From contig CM037459.1 in NCBI GenBank assembly GCA_021014325.1, positions 18,254,501 to 18,318,500 on the forward strand: a DNA stretch of 64,000 nucleotides, read 5' to 3'. A program made the translations under genes and the position numbers. Source of the stretch: Plazaster borealis. Taxonomy: Eukaryota > Echinodermata > Asteroidea > Forcipulatida > Labidiasteridae. Each line of letters begins with the position of its first letter. Positions within the stretch are counted from its first letter, which is position 1. The notes beneath the pieces are model-generated. The model worked only from the letters and a program-made list of their open reading frames with translations, had not been told where the DNA came from and made no database searches. This document shows, piece by piece, positions 21,773 through 33,764 of this stretch.

Positions 21773-23675
21773 CCTTGGACTTCAAAGAGGCAATGAATGT
21801 AAGGTACATCCACGCCACTGATCTTTATTGATAGTGTCCCTTACTGGCATGCTGGAAATACTTTTTTAAATATTGTACCCTAGATCCCTGACCCTCATCT
21901 ATTTGGCCTTATGAAGTACATGTAAAAGGTATAAATATTCCCACAGAATGTTAAAATAACGGTACACACCTATGTTCCGACACCCCTATGTTCTTACAAC
22001 CCTACAAATGTATGTTCCTATAATCCCAACCCTGACTCCTATAGATCACGAGGGATTATAAACAAATACACAGGTTGGTCTCTGGCCCATATGCACCAGT
22101 CTAGGACTAACACAATCCTAAGGGGTTGTCAAAACTAATGGGGTTGTCAGAACATGGAGCAGTCACCAAATCAACCTATCTCTCCACCCCCCCCCCCTCA
22201 TCAACCACTCTCCTTACAGAGTCAATTCCAGCAAACACGATTTCCACTTGAGAAAAATCTAATAAGTGCATAGTATTTCTAAAAAGTTCAAAGCACTCAA
22301 AATAATTCACCAAGAGAGTGAAATCAAGACTGAATGATTTCTCAGAGGGGGAATATTCTGACCACCAGATCTTGATACTCTTATAAGGACAGTCTAAAGG
22401 ATAAGAAAAATTAATGAATAATCAGACAGTGGTCAAACTCTACACCATGGGAGGTTCTCCCAAGAGTTATCAGAACAAAATTATGGGTGATCTGGGACGT
22501 ATATTTTGCAAGCAGCCTTGAGTTTCAAAGCCTGTTTTTTTTCTTCATCTTGTTTTAGTTTGACTAAAAATGGATTAACGGGGGAGGTACTAAAAGCTTT
22601 TTGTTCTGAATTACGGTTGTTAATGTGCGAGCGCCGCTCGTTTTGTTTGTTTTTCTCTGTTCTGTATACATACCTCACCTTTAGTGGCTTTTGTTGTGGG
22701 GTGACTTTGTGATTCTAACCTTTCAGCTAAACCAATACAATGTACATCAGCTATAATGGCCAAGTATCAAGTCACCGCAATGAGGATTTTAGTCTTACAA
22801 ACACATTGGATTTTGAAATGCACCAAAAGAGATAGTTGGCGGCCAGAATGCTGCCTAATACCTCTAGAGCACGGAGAGCAAAACCCATACAGACAACAAT
22901 CATCATTCTCAAAACCAGGTCTTCAAAAACCCTGGAAAATCCCCAGGTCTGACTTGAAGGGAAGACGAGTGGGAGGGGGGCGACACTGCAAGAAGCTTTG
23001 AGTCCAGAGACTACTGCAGATTAGACTTTATTCTCCGCAGGCTTTGCCAGATATGACCCAATTCAACACCAGATGGATTGTTAAACATGTATAATGTCTG
23101 GAGCATCAACAAACCCATCCCCTCATTTGATGGTTGACCCTTTTTACTCATTTCTAAATTAGGGAAGAAAACAAACTCTACAAAGGACTCGGGAATACTC
23201 GGCTCAGAGCAGGGCATTCAACCTTTCAGAATGATCTAGGTCAATTCATTCTGCGGACAGGTATTCTCCACAATCAGTGTAATTGAAGCAGATAGAGAGT
23301 TATACATGTGTTTACCAGGAATCAACCTTATGCACTTTCCTGGAACCTCTCTGGTCAATTTGCTTGACAAATTACCTTGTCAAGCAAAAACGAACTTGGA
23401 ATAAAAGAAAGCAATGTACTTTTTATATGGCACTACTGTGAATGTTATATAAAGAGACAAGCAATGTACTTTTTATATAGGACTGTGATTTTTAGCTGTA
23501 CAGTAAAACTGTCCAGGTCTCGGACAGTTGTGTTGCACGCAGAAAGCCTGCAGCTTTTTTGAAGTTTAAAAAATATATAACATGATTGTTGAATATGAGA
23601 TCCTATATAAACTTGAATACATTGAGCAGCTCTATGAATTTGGGCAGAAGTCTTAGACATAAGATATGACTATGC
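21773..23675. other. intronic, nothing recognised except a short duplication
   Basis: No gene seen. GCAATGTACTTTTTATAT occurs twice about 50 bp apart at 23412 and 23462. GAGCAGCTCTATGAATTTGG at 23624 is a scrap of a family B MITE end. Confidence 0.5.
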
Positions 23676-24063
23676 TTAAAGGTAGGGTCATAGAGTTTTC
23701 TTTTTGTTCAATGTAATGCTGATTTATAGGTAAATTATAAATAAAGATACAAAAAAATCATTTACGAAAAATTTCAGCTGAATACATTGTCTATTTGCTG
23801 AGAAAACAGCAAAAACTGTCACAGTATTTTCATTTGCGAACGGACACCAACCCTCAGAAATCTGAGAAATAATTCATGTATATTAGAATCATTTCTCAGA
23901 TTCAATTGGTTTCGGGTGAAAAATTATCCAAACCATATTACTTTGAAGGGAATCCTTTCTCAAAATAGTTTTTACCTATCAACAGCTGCAGTGCTTCTCA
24001 CCACGTAAGTTTTTATGGTTATTAATTTGTTTATGTATTTACCAATCTATGACCCCACCTTTA
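23676..24063. mobile_element. TTAA MITE, diverged family A (centre type 3)
   Basis: The termini TTAAAGGTAGGGTCATAGA and CTATGACCCCACCTTTA are inverted repeats. Inside are TTTTTACC.ATCAACAGCTGCAGTG and CACGTAAGTTTTTATGG, like family A. The centre has 12-14 bp arms around TCTGAGAAAT / ATTTCTCAGA (23857-23903). Confidence 0.75.
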
Positions 24064-24099
24064 GGCCATACTATACTTGAACACCCTTCATACTAAGTT

Positions 24100-24235
24100 T
24101 CATTTTATTTTCACTGTGTACTCAGTGCTTTCCAAGTCATGTGATAAAATCAACATGCTATGGTGGGATTTGAACCACTGACTAGCCACACAATCTAGAG
24201 CAGATGTTTTAAATGATAGACCATCAAGCATACCT
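24100..24235 (-). mobile_element. S6-type SINE fragment
   Basis: GTGTACTCAGTGCTTTCCAAG then GGTGGGATTTGAACCACTGAC and CAGATGTTTTAAATGATAGACC, in the same order as at 3746-3930. Confidence 0.5.
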
Positions 24236-24334
24236 GATGACGAGGAGCAGTTCAAATCCTGATATTATCAAAGACTACTGCATTGTTGTTGGTTGTTTTC
24301 TATTTTTACTTACCTTCCATAATTTTAAACAATT

Positions 24335-24545
24335 TTGGGTTAAACAAAGAAACAATTTACTTGAGCGAAACTTGAACTCGTGATCTCCAGCGCTGTACCA
24401 ACCAAGCTTTCTGGCCCTTATGTTGGTGGTCTCCCTATTTTATCAATATATCTTTGTTCAGGGGTGCCGGTCAGAAGCTATTCAACCTGTAACTGCCATA
24501 TAGCCAGGGATGACACTCATGTTTCAATACAACCTGGGAAGCGGC
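24335..24545 (-). mobile_element. tRNA-derived SINE, family S5
   Basis: On the minus strand a tRNA-like head (GGGCCAGAAAGCTTGG... with a degenerate B-box ACGAGTTCAAGTTTCG). On the plus strand the landmarks are TTGTTCAGGGGTGCCGGTCA, AACTGCCATATAGCCAGGGAT and ACAACCTGGGAAGC. It is shared with 33765-34125 and 49640-49730. Confidence 0.6.
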
Positions 24546-25369
24546 AGCAGAAAGATCACTTTAAGGAGATGGGACTTTTTATTTCAAATATCAGGAAATA
24601 AACTAAAAGGAAAACTGACTCGGTAAATTTTAAATAATTTTTGGTTGAACAAAGAAAAATTGTATAGAGCAGGACTTGAACCTTTCTTAATTACTCTATT
24701 GTTTAACTGACTTTGCTTTGTGTTAAGTATGGAAATAAATGGCTTTTGAACTGAACAGAGTAGTCAATGCAAAGTGAAATTTAAAAAATACTTCTACAAT
24801 GACAAAATATTTCCTTCAAATTGAGGATTTTATAAATCGTCACCATTTTTACCAAGAGACAATTGAGCCACTGCAGCCAAACGATCATGTTTGGAGAAAA
24901 AAACGTGTTTGAAGTTAAACTATTTTTGAAAGTTAAACTATTTTTGAAATTGTTAACTCCGAGACTGTTTGTTAATTAAACTTTGACATCTTACTTACCA
25001 TGAAAGTGGAGATCTTAAATCATACAAATATGTTGTTATTTGTATCATAGTAAGTTTAATTAATGAGTAGTTAACTGTTTAATACAATTGTCTCTTTGTG
25101 AAAACGGCACAACGAGGTCTGTGTGCAGCACAGTAGTCTGGTGCATCGTCTGGAATCTGCCACAGTCACAAAGAGCAGATGTGGACTAGCCTCTACAAGT
25201 ACTGTTCCTTGTCATAATGTAACTCCACTTTTAAGTTCAAAGCCCAAGAAATTTTCAATTGAATGTAAAGGTAAAACAAAACAAAACAGTTTCAAATAGG
25301 CACCGGTGCAAAAAGAGCAACGATGAAAGTTGAACTCAACTTTATTTTTATTTTATTTTTTATTTTTTT

Positions 25370-25670
25370 CATTGGGTTGAACAAAGAAAAATTGACTAGA
25401 GCAGGTTTTGAACCTGCGACCTCAGAATTAACTTGACGGCACTCTACCAACTTAGCTATCTAGCTTCTGACTGGCACCCCCGAACAAAGATATGGACAAA
25501 ATAGGGAGACCGCCATTTTAGGGCTATATAGCTCAGTTGGTAGAGCACCGGCATGTTAATCTGGAGGCTGAAGGTTCAATTCCCGCTCTAGTCAATTTTT
25601 CTTTGATCAACCCAAAATAATTGAAAATATACCCAGTCAATTTCTCTTGTGGTTTATTACTTGATATTTG
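25370..25670. mobile_element. head-to-head inverted pair of S5 SINE units
   Basis: The left arm reads TTGGGTTGAACAAAGAAAAA then TTGACTAGAGCAGG on the plus strand. The right arm reads CTCTAGTCAATTTTTCTTTG then ATCAACCC. Between them the right unit begins GGGCTATATAGCTCAGTTGG and keeps AGAGCACCGGCATGTTAATC and GGTTCAATTCCCGC. The two tRNA-like parts form a large inverted repeat. Confidence 0.7.
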
Positions 25671-27044
25671 ACTTTTTTTCCTCACAACACATATACACAA
25701 AAAGATGCTATGTAACATGATATACACTATATAATTACATTAACATGTAGATAAAAGAGCATAGAAAGTGTGTGGATGAAAGTTTCAAAAAGCATTGCAT
25801 TGAATGCTTTTTCACTGTCATCTCCTCTTTTGAAAATAGTCAACAAGATAAAAAGTTCCGCCTAGATTTCATTCAGCTTAAACTCTCCCTCGAAAGAGAT
25901 CCTGCAAGGAGATTTCCATTGCTGTTATTCAGTTTGAGGTTAGTTCCGTTTTCCCCTCAGGGGCAGATGATATTTGTTTCCTGGTTTCGTTCAAAGATTA
26001 TCCAATACATCTCCACTAGCGGAGATGAACATACATGAGGAGGGCATTACACAGAGCCATAAATATAAGTGAGTATGGCAAGCTTGTGTAACAGCAAGTT
26101 ATGGAGGGACAAGCAGCGCCTCCGGCCATGATAAAGAAGGTAGCTCGGTGCTCTTGAATGACCCACCGTTCAGCTCGGGTTCGGAAAACATCTGCGATAT
26201 TGTTTTTGCAATTATCTCGCAGATCGTCGGCTGCACTGAGCTAAAGTCGCAACATTTCCAAAGTAACTTGCGATAAGAGTGAAATAAAAGCGAGCGTGCA
26301 TCGAACCTGTAGATCATGTTGATTTGATCTACACTTCTGTTCCTTTGGGGATAAATTTATGGACTGACAAACACACAGATGAAGAGATTGGCCATAGCAG
26401 TGGTTTGATTTATGGAGGGGAAGAAGAGGATTCGCATGCTGATCCAAACTGCAGATATGAAATGATGAAATGCACATTTTGTTACCTCCGTCAGGCCGAG
26501 ATTACCGGTACACATTTTGTACCAACCACAATATTAACATTTACCCGATGACTAAAAATGTACTGAATTACAACAAACAAAAATCGCTTAGGCAGCTATG
26601 ATTCTGAATGGACTCTGCCTTAAGTAATCTTGTTTCTGAAAGAGCACTGCCTTTCTTTGAACTTATTCAACAAAGAAGGAAAAACACCACTATGATGCTT
26701 TTTGATAATGACATCACACTTAGACTAATTTTGGCTCATTGCCTTTAAGTAGAGCCCGGCCATGTGAGAATATTATAAAATACTCTCTTTTATACAATAG
26801 TGTAGAGCTCAAGCCCCCCCCCCCTCCCCCCCCCCCCCGATCCGCACCTGCGTCGTGTTACATTGTTACTTGGGTTTTAATGACCTTTCAAAAGTTTTGC
26901 CTTTTTAAGGGCAGTACATGTATCTGGGGTTTTTCATGGGGGAGGGGGGAGGAGGCACTGGAAAATTGTGCAGGTGGGGGGGGGGGAGACGCATCCCCAA
27001 ATCCCTTCTGTGGTTACACTACTTTAAAAAAATATATATATATA
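25671..27044. other. intronic; homopolymer tracts
   Basis: No gene seen. Runs of C at about 26813-26839 and of G at 26976-26987, and a (TA)n tract at 27032-27044. Confidence 0.5.
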
Positions 27045-27175
27045 TTGTGACTTTGATGACCGACTGAGCTTAAACTTTAACAGGTTTGTTATTTCATGTA
27101 TATGTTGGGTCATACAAATTGTGGATCCTGGTCTTTGCCAATAACCGATGTTGTCCACCTGCTTCAAATGTCAAG
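27045..27175 (-). mobile_element. family A MITE, diverged half
   Basis: GTGACTTTGATGACCGACTGAG, TAACAGGTTTGTTATTTCATG, TATGTTGGGTCATAC and TCCTGGTCTTTGCCAATAAC match one outer half of diverged family A (compare 41745-41873). Confidence 0.55.
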
Positions 27176-28653
27176 TCTGCAAAAGTACTTTAAAAACCGA
27201 AAATATTTGTCAAAGATTTCGTTACTGTCATCTTTGGGACACGATGAGTTGAACATGCTTGGCAGGCAACAAAACATTTTTTTTTAAACATGTAAGTTTT
27301 TCTATCTTAAGGGAATTTTCTATAGGTCACACGCGTTCAGTGTAATCCAGTCCTGATTCAAATTATTTAACAATGCAAAGGACAATATGAACTGGCAGAA
27401 ATGTAATCAAGAAGATTTTGGGCAGAAATGCAAAGAATCCTGCAGTGACTCCAGACTGATCCGCCCCCCACAGGGCATCGGCAATAAGTCTCTGCTACCC
27501 GAGCAATAACACATAGGCAGAAATGTAGTTTACATTTCATCGTTGTCCATTCACTACTTCATATGGACCAATTTTGTAGCACAACAGCCAGCCAGCTCTT
27601 CCCTGAGACATGTTTCACTCCATCAATTTACGACTATGTTTGCCAGCCAATCTCATTCCTGGGGAAATTTTTCTTCTCATTTCATACTTGCTGGTGACAC
27701 GACGCAGCACTGTAAACTGATTACTTTCAAGCTGCTCTGGATAAGAATGGAAATGGGTTGGTGGTTGGGGGGGGGGGCTAGCAGGTTAATAGAGGACTAC
27801 CACAATCCACCCCCACCTCCCCCACTCTACCTCTCTCCCTCTCTCTCTCCAATGTCAGATTATAACAGAGAAATATGAGGGATTGGGAAATGGGGCACGC
27901 ATGAGAGAGCTATCTCAACATCTCTTCAGGGGAAACGAATCAATACCGGCTTAGTGCATCAAGGACATCATCTAGACCGTCTTTGACATTTCCTGTGGGC
28001 GACCTGTTTCCTAGGGAGAAGTAATTCTTTCATATTAGACTAGAGAGAATTCCTTAAAAAACTGAGGCCAAAGTAAGCCTGAGTTGTATGCACCTGATGT
28101 AAAACATGCAATTGTATCATTTTACCCTGACTATATGTGTATAAACACCTTGCATTAGCCGCCATCGCTGAGGCCAAACAATGGAATCGTGCACGCGTGT
28201 ACGCCCGGCACACAACTCTCAGCCAATTGACCTCAGTGATGAGGGCGCTGTTTGTGCTTGTGACGTCATGTGTAAGAGGTCTATACAGAGTGCTTACTCC
28301 AAAGTTATTTCAATCTGTTGTTTATGAATTACTCTCCAGGTTATCAATTGAAAAGTAAGAAGAGTGTAAATTTTTTTCTCAGTCAACTTTTCTACACAAA
28401 TAATGTATCAATATCTCCCATGATACCCTTGGTTTAAAAATAAGTGCTTTAATCAAATTTTGTCAGTGAATAATGTCAACAGAAATAACACGAAACAGAA
28501 AATTTGGTTTTGTGTTTAGAAATTGGGATACTATGTTAACATACTACATTGGAAAATTTCATATCCGGACATGACCTTTACTTACTAAAATCCTGCAAAC
28601 TGCATGCAGTATTTACACATTACACATATTGTGCATTCAAGACAAGTAAGATC
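27176..28653. other. intronic, nothing recognised
   Basis: No coding exon or transposon assigned. G-run at 27767-27777 and CTCTCT tract at 27832-27850. Confidence 0.45.
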
Positions 28654-28714
28654 TATCAGTTATTTATCACAAGTGTGTTTTAGTCTCCACATATTTATCA
28701 CAAAAGTGAGTTTT
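28654..28714. repeat. minisatellite, left part before LINE insertion
   Basis: TTTATCACAAGTGTGTTTTAG, TCTCCACATA and TTATCACAAAAGTGAGTTTT are the same unit as at 30684-31017. It stops abruptly at 28714, where LINE sequence begins. Confidence 0.85.
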
Positions 28715-30683
28715 GCTTGGTGCTTGCATTCTGCCAAAGTCACAGCTAGGATTCATCCAGCATCGGAAATATTTGAAATGCCCTGTGTCATATTTGAAAT
28801 AACTCAAACTCAGCAGAAGCTAGAAACATGGCTGAGACCAGATGACAACTTAATCGTCCAGTGTACCCTGCTGGGCTACTACTTTCATCACATCCCAAGA
28901 CCTCACAAGAGACCGGTGGAGGTTGTAATACTGTACAGATCTACTTTATCTGTCTCTGTGAAAAGTTAAATCTGTTCTTTGTCATTGTATACAGACCTGA
29001 AAGAGATTCTAACGGCCAACATGTGACTTTAATTTGAGAATTTGATTTTGATATCTCCTTCATCCATCGGAAATCATCATCACTGGTGACTTTAACATTG
29101 GAAAACAAGATCAGTCAAGGTGAAAGAATGTTTCTCAATGTTCATAATTGATATCAGACAGCAAGAAAGATCTGTCAACTGAAGCGGAAATGGGGAAGGA
29201 AAAACAACAAAACAACGACAAAAACAACAATCAACCAATGTCAGGTAGTCAGGAATTTGATCAATCAGGCCAGGCAAAGATCACATATTATTCATCCCAA
29301 GTACATCAAAAGAAGGAGATCAAAGAAATTGGTCAAATTTTGCTGTTGTTCAAAAAACCCAAAACCCCGTCCTTCTTACAATGATCAATGATCAGCAAAT
29401 GAATTCCAGAATTTGTCAATTCCATTTCAGACATTTTTGTCATCATTTTTTCATCAGTCCTTTCAACGTGTCACAGACATCGCATCATCTTCCATCCAGG
29501 TGTAGACTATCTGTGTGTGTTTGAGCCACTGTTTGCTGAGATGCAAAGATATCTGAGGTTCCTTCCAAAATCCTCCTGTGAGCTGTGAGCTGATCCATCA
29601 TCCAAAACATTGATATATGATATTTTTACCCCTACACATACTAATCTTGTATACGAATCTCTCAGTCGGGGTTGTTTCCCGATAAGCCTCAAGTTTCCAC
29701 ACATCAGGCGCTCATCAAGAAACCAAACCTGACAAGGAGATATTCAAAACTACAAACCCGGTTGCTAACTTAAAATATCTTGGAAAAGTGAATCAACGAG
29801 TAGTTTCATCACGCATTTCTGATCACATTCATCATTTTCTGTCCGCCGGCCGGTTCCAGTCAGCATACACAAGCCTTCCATGGACAGAAGCTGCACTAGT
29901 CCGTGTGAGCAACGATATTCTTTCTGCAATGGACAATGGTAACCTAACAGCACTAGTCCTGCTAGACTTGAGTGCTGCCTTGACACTGTTGATCACAACA
30001 TCCTTCTCAGCATGTATGTATTGGCACCGCAATATCAGACCCTGTTGGAAATTTAATCTGAATTACCATAAATCTTCTCAAGAACTATTGCAAGACTTGA
30101 GAAATGCATCCAAGAGATTCGACATTGGACACAACAAAACTTCAAGTTAAATGATGATAAGACAAAGTTCCTTCTATTTGGGTCGGTTTCAGTTCCACAC
30201 ATTTCATCGGTGATGCTCGATAGCCCTCGCTGCAAGCTCGGAACTTAGGGGTTATTTTTGATTCATCGATGACACTTCAACCACACATCAAACAACATCG
30301 CTCGTCTGTCATCATATCACATCAGGAATGTACTTGGACAAAAGTGCCACTGAAAAGGTCAAATGCTCTTCTCTACAGTCTCATCTTCAAGCTGATGCTC
30401 ATTGTCCACAAAGCACTTAATGGCAAGGCCTGAACTACTTCAAGTTTACACTCCATCAAGGAATCTTCAATCTTCCATGCTTCTCCTCGTTGAACCCAAG
30501 TCTCGACACTCATGGTGACACAGTCTTTTTCTCAGCGCTGCGCCACGCATCTGGAACTCTACCGCTATCTTAGATCTTTGTTTTTGTACCAAAAAATTCA
30601 AATCTCTTATCAAAACTAAACTTAAGTCACAGGTTATAAAGGACTAATTTTTATTACAAGTCTTATTATTATTATTATTATTG
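28715..30683 (+). mobile_element. decayed CR1-like LINE inserted into a minisatellite
   Basis: Degenerate non-LTR retrotransposon, broken by stops and frameshifts. An endonuclease-like part reads TWLRPDDN, GYYFHHIPRPHKR and ILYRSTLSVSVK (28835-28970), then SEIIITGDFN (29060-29100), the GDFN motif of the exonuclease/endonuclease/phosphatase fold. A reverse-transcriptase part reads SAGRFQSAYTSLPWTEAALV and LVLLDLSAA (29840-29990), followed by a broken C-terminal region to about 30645. It ends in a (TTA)n tail. TTTT at 28711-28714 and 30684-30687 may be the target duplication. Confidence 0.85.
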
Positions 30684-31017
30684 TTTTCATGTACCTATCA
30701 CAAGTGTGTTTTTCACAACAAGTGTGTTTTTCTTAACAAGTGTGTTTTCATGTACCTATCACAAGTGTGTTTTTCACAACAAGTGTGTTTTTCTTAACAA
30801 GTGTGTTTTTCTGGTATTTATCACAAGTGTGTTTTAGTCTTCACATACTTATCACAAAAATGAGTTTTCATGTACCTATCACAAGTGTGTTTTTCACAAA
30901 AAGTGTGTTTTTCAGGTATTTATCACAAGTGTGTTTTAGTCTCCACATACTTATCACAAAAATGAGTTTCATGTACCTATTACAAGTGTGTTTTTCAGGT
31001 GATTATCACAAGTGAGG
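30684..31017. repeat. minisatellite, 100-120 bp higher-order unit
   Basis: CATGTACCTATCACAAGTGTG starts at 30688, 30749, 30869 and 30970 (steps 61, 120, 101). Within each unit, short repeats ACAAGTGTGTTTTTC vary in number. A remnant (TATCACAGGTGTG, ACAACAAGTGTGTTTC) lies at 31146-31191. The open frame across it is low-complexity and not a gene. Confidence 0.9.
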
Positions 31018-31255
31018 GACTTGAAACACTATGTGGACTTACTGGCCACGCAGTGTTTTCACCAGTGTTGAAGAACATCTGTTCTCTTAAGTGCACAAAA
31101 CAAATGAATGTCCACAGAGTGTATGCAATACAGAGCTGTGTGTACTTATCACAGGTGTGTATTCGTGTACTTAGCACAACAAGTGTGTTTCAAAGTACCA
31201 ATCAGGCAACCTCACAATCAAGTTATACATCAACGTACAATTGAGCATTACATAC

Positions 31256-31384
31256 CAACAGATTATCACAGATTCCATTGGCTACTTTAGCCAGAGTATT
31301 GGCATCTAGGGGTGCAATGACGAGAAGATCTGCTTGACGACGTAGCTCAATGTGTAAAACCGGGTCCTCCCTTGTCTTCCATGC
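31256..31384 (-). CDS. PPCDC: phosphopantothenoylcysteine decarboxylase, exon with the catalytic His
   Basis: PPCDC decarboxylates 4'-phosphopantothenoylcysteine to 4'-phosphopantetheine, a step of coenzyme A synthesis, using FMN in a homotrimer. The acceptor ...GTTTCCGCAG ends at 31385 and the donor TTG|GTATGT starts at 31255. The exon is 129 nt, phase 0 at both ends. It encodes AWKTREDPVLHIELRRQADL, then LVIAPLDANTLAKVANG, then ICDNLL. HIEL holds the catalytic His (His90 in Arabidopsis HAL3a), and APLDANT is the PASANT-like FMN/substrate segment. Human PPCDC has VLHIDLRRWADLL and APLDANTLGKVASG here. With 15050-15218 and 6856-6926 this gives 122 residues. About 80 N-terminal residues (the FMN-binding VTGSVAA-type start) must lie upstream, above 31385. 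I did not find them; they may be beyond 64000. Confidence 0.94.
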
Positions 31385-31689
31385 CTGCGGAAACATGACA
31401 GAAAATAAATGAGGAACAAATTCATTTGATCCCACTTCCACAAAGTAAAAACTGTGTGGGGTGCAGCAGTGTTTGATCGCATAGGACCCTACAATACACT
31501 GGTTAAACCATTGTAAACAAGGTACTGATTTAGCTTGGCCCTACCAGTACAATGATGTATAACCAATATTCTGCAGTATGTTCATTTACAAACAAACTTC
31601 CTGATTGTTGGAGCTATGATATGAAAGTCTCTTTGAAAGGAAAAACAGTTGGTTTTAAGGAAGTGTTTAGCTGAAAGCAGTCTTGTATT

Positions 31690-32710
31690 CGATTCATTAA
31701 TCATTGAGTTAGAGTCAGAGTCCTGAGTGTCTGAGTGTGTGTCCAAGGCCTGAGTCTGAGTCATTGGGTTAAGACTGAGTCTGAGTCAAAGTCATTGGGT
31801 CAAGTCAGAGTCTGAGTCTGGGTCAATGGGTTGAGTCTGAATATGAGTCCAAGTCATTGGGTTGAGACCAAGTATGAGTCCGAGTCATTGGCTTGAGTCT
31901 GAGTCTGAGTCATTGGCTTGAGTCTGAGTCTGAGTCCGAGTCATTGGTTGAGTCAGAGTCTGAGTCTGAGTCTAAGTCAATGGGATGAGCCTGAGTCTGA
32001 GTCATTGGGTTGAGTCTCAGTATGAGTCTGATTAATTGGGTTGAGTCTGAGTTCAAGTCAATGGGTTGAGACTGAGTCTGGGTCTGATTAATTGGGTTGA
32101 GTCTGAGTTCGAGTCACTCGGTTGAGTCTGAGTCTGAGTCTTTGGGTTGAGTCTGAGTCTGAGTCCCTGGGTTGAGTTTGAGCCTGAGTCCGAGTCATCG
32201 GGTTGAGTCTGAATATGAGTCAGAGTCATTGGGTTGAGACTGAGTCTGGGTCTGATTAATTGGGTTGAGTCTGAGTTCGAGTCACTGGGTTGAATCTGAG
32301 TCTGAGTCTTTGGGTTGAGTCTGAGTCTGAGTCACTGGGTTGAGTTTGAGCCCGAGTCAGAGTCATTGGGTTGAGTCTGAGTAAGAGTCTGAGTAATTGG
32401 GTTGAGACTGAGTCTGAGTCTGATTAATTGGGTTGAGTCTGAGTTCGAGTCACTGGGTTGAGTCCGAGTCTGATTAATTGGGTTGAGTCTGAGTCTGAGT
32501 CCAAGTCATTGGGTCGAGTCTGAGTCTGAGTCTGAGTATGAGTCAATGAGTTGAGTCTTAGTATGAGTCCGAGTCATTGCGTTGAGACTGAGTCTGAGTA
32601 GGATTAATTGGGTTGAGTCTGAGTCTGCGTCCGAGTCACTGGGTTGAATCTGAGTATGAGTCATTGGGTTGAGATTGAGTCTGAGCCTGAGTCATTGGGT
32701 TGAGACTAAG
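31690..32710. repeat. GAGTC minisatellite with 168-bp higher-order period
   Basis: About 1 kb built from GAGTCTGAGTC blocks, joined by CATTGGGTTGAGTCTGAGTC. A longer unit containing GATTAATTGGGTTGAGTCTG starts at 32086 and again at 32254. The two 168-bp units share the same order of variant sub-blocks (TTCGAGTCACT, TCTTTGGGTT, GTTTGAGCC). It sits about 0.3 kb upstream of the PPCDC exon, on its 5' side. Confidence 0.92.
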
Positions 32711-33764
32711 GTTTAAAACAATTTTTTCCTTTTTTTCCTTTTTGTTTAAGTCTCTAATAAAGACTAGCAGGGTCAGGCTGTTTGCACAACTCTTTGAGCA
32801 GTAGAAACCATTCAAAAGGGAAACTTCATGATTCACTATTTTTCAAGAAATTTTTCTGTTTAAATATATATTAATTTACTCTTGCAGTTGAGTCCCGGGT
32901 CCGATATCTAGATGGTCAAGGCCCAATACCGAGTCACAATTCATAAAACACTGAGCAAAAGTTATTAAATACCAAGACAAGGTGAACCACCTGGGGTTAA
33001 AAACCCAGTCTGGAAAAGCTTTAGTACAGCACTCTAGCACTCACCAATATTGCTGCACTCAAAGTACAGACTAAAACCTTACTGATATTACAATTTTCAT
33101 GATACTATAAGCATATTTATGTGGGGGTTTTCTTGTCAAACTCAATGGACAAATTGCATTTATGCATTCAGTAGGCTTTGCCTTAATTCTCCTTGAAATC
33201 TTCAAATTAAAATTCTTATTTGCATCTTCCTACGTGCCCTTCTATCAATACGCCTACCTGATCAAAATTCGTCTGTAAAATTCAAGGCCTCTTATTGGAT
33301 TGAAACATGCCCTTTTTTTAATCAGCAAATAGGAAATTATATTATCCTCTTATAGACTGGTGCCCTTTACCAAAGGAGAAAAGGGACCACCCCTGGCCCC
33401 AATGTTTAGTTCAGTTCAAGGGTTCTTACTGCATTCCCGGCTTCTCCTTGTCAATAATCCAACAGAAATTTTTTCTCCGTAGCACCCTTAAAACATCACC
33501 ATTTGCTATTCCAAGAAAAATTGCCCACTCATTTATGAATAACCAGTTTATTGCAAGGCCTGATATTGGATTCATTATAAAGTTGTAACTGAACACGGTA
33601 GCAGATTTACAGTGCTGCAGCTCATGATTTATGTAAAGACACCTCAGGATTTTTAGCGGTAAATATATTCACCTTTCATTTTGCGAAAATGTCACACCCG
33701 GCAGTTTTGCAAATCTTGGTTTGCAAATGGCAACCTTTACTGAAAATACAACAACTTATCATTT
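32711..33764. other. no gene recognised
   Basis: AT-rich sequence with no coding exon or repeat family assigned. Confidence 0.5.

Noticed and set aside
25521..25595. Functional tRNA gene (GGGCTATATAGCTCAGTTGG...)
   Set aside because: A- and B-box sequences are good, but the acceptor and anticodon stems do not pair properly and the unit is one half of a repeated SINE structure.
28604..28969. 121-codon frame as an independent gene
   Set aside because: Its second half is the endonuclease region of the decayed LINE and its first part is minisatellite.
30740..31015. 91-codon repetitive frame (SVFF repeats)
   Set aside because: Produced by the minisatellite; no initiation context, family match or codon bias.
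31690..32710. GAGTC array as a CRISPR-like array
   Set aside because: Units are contiguous variants with no unique spacers, in an animal genome; it is a minisatellite.
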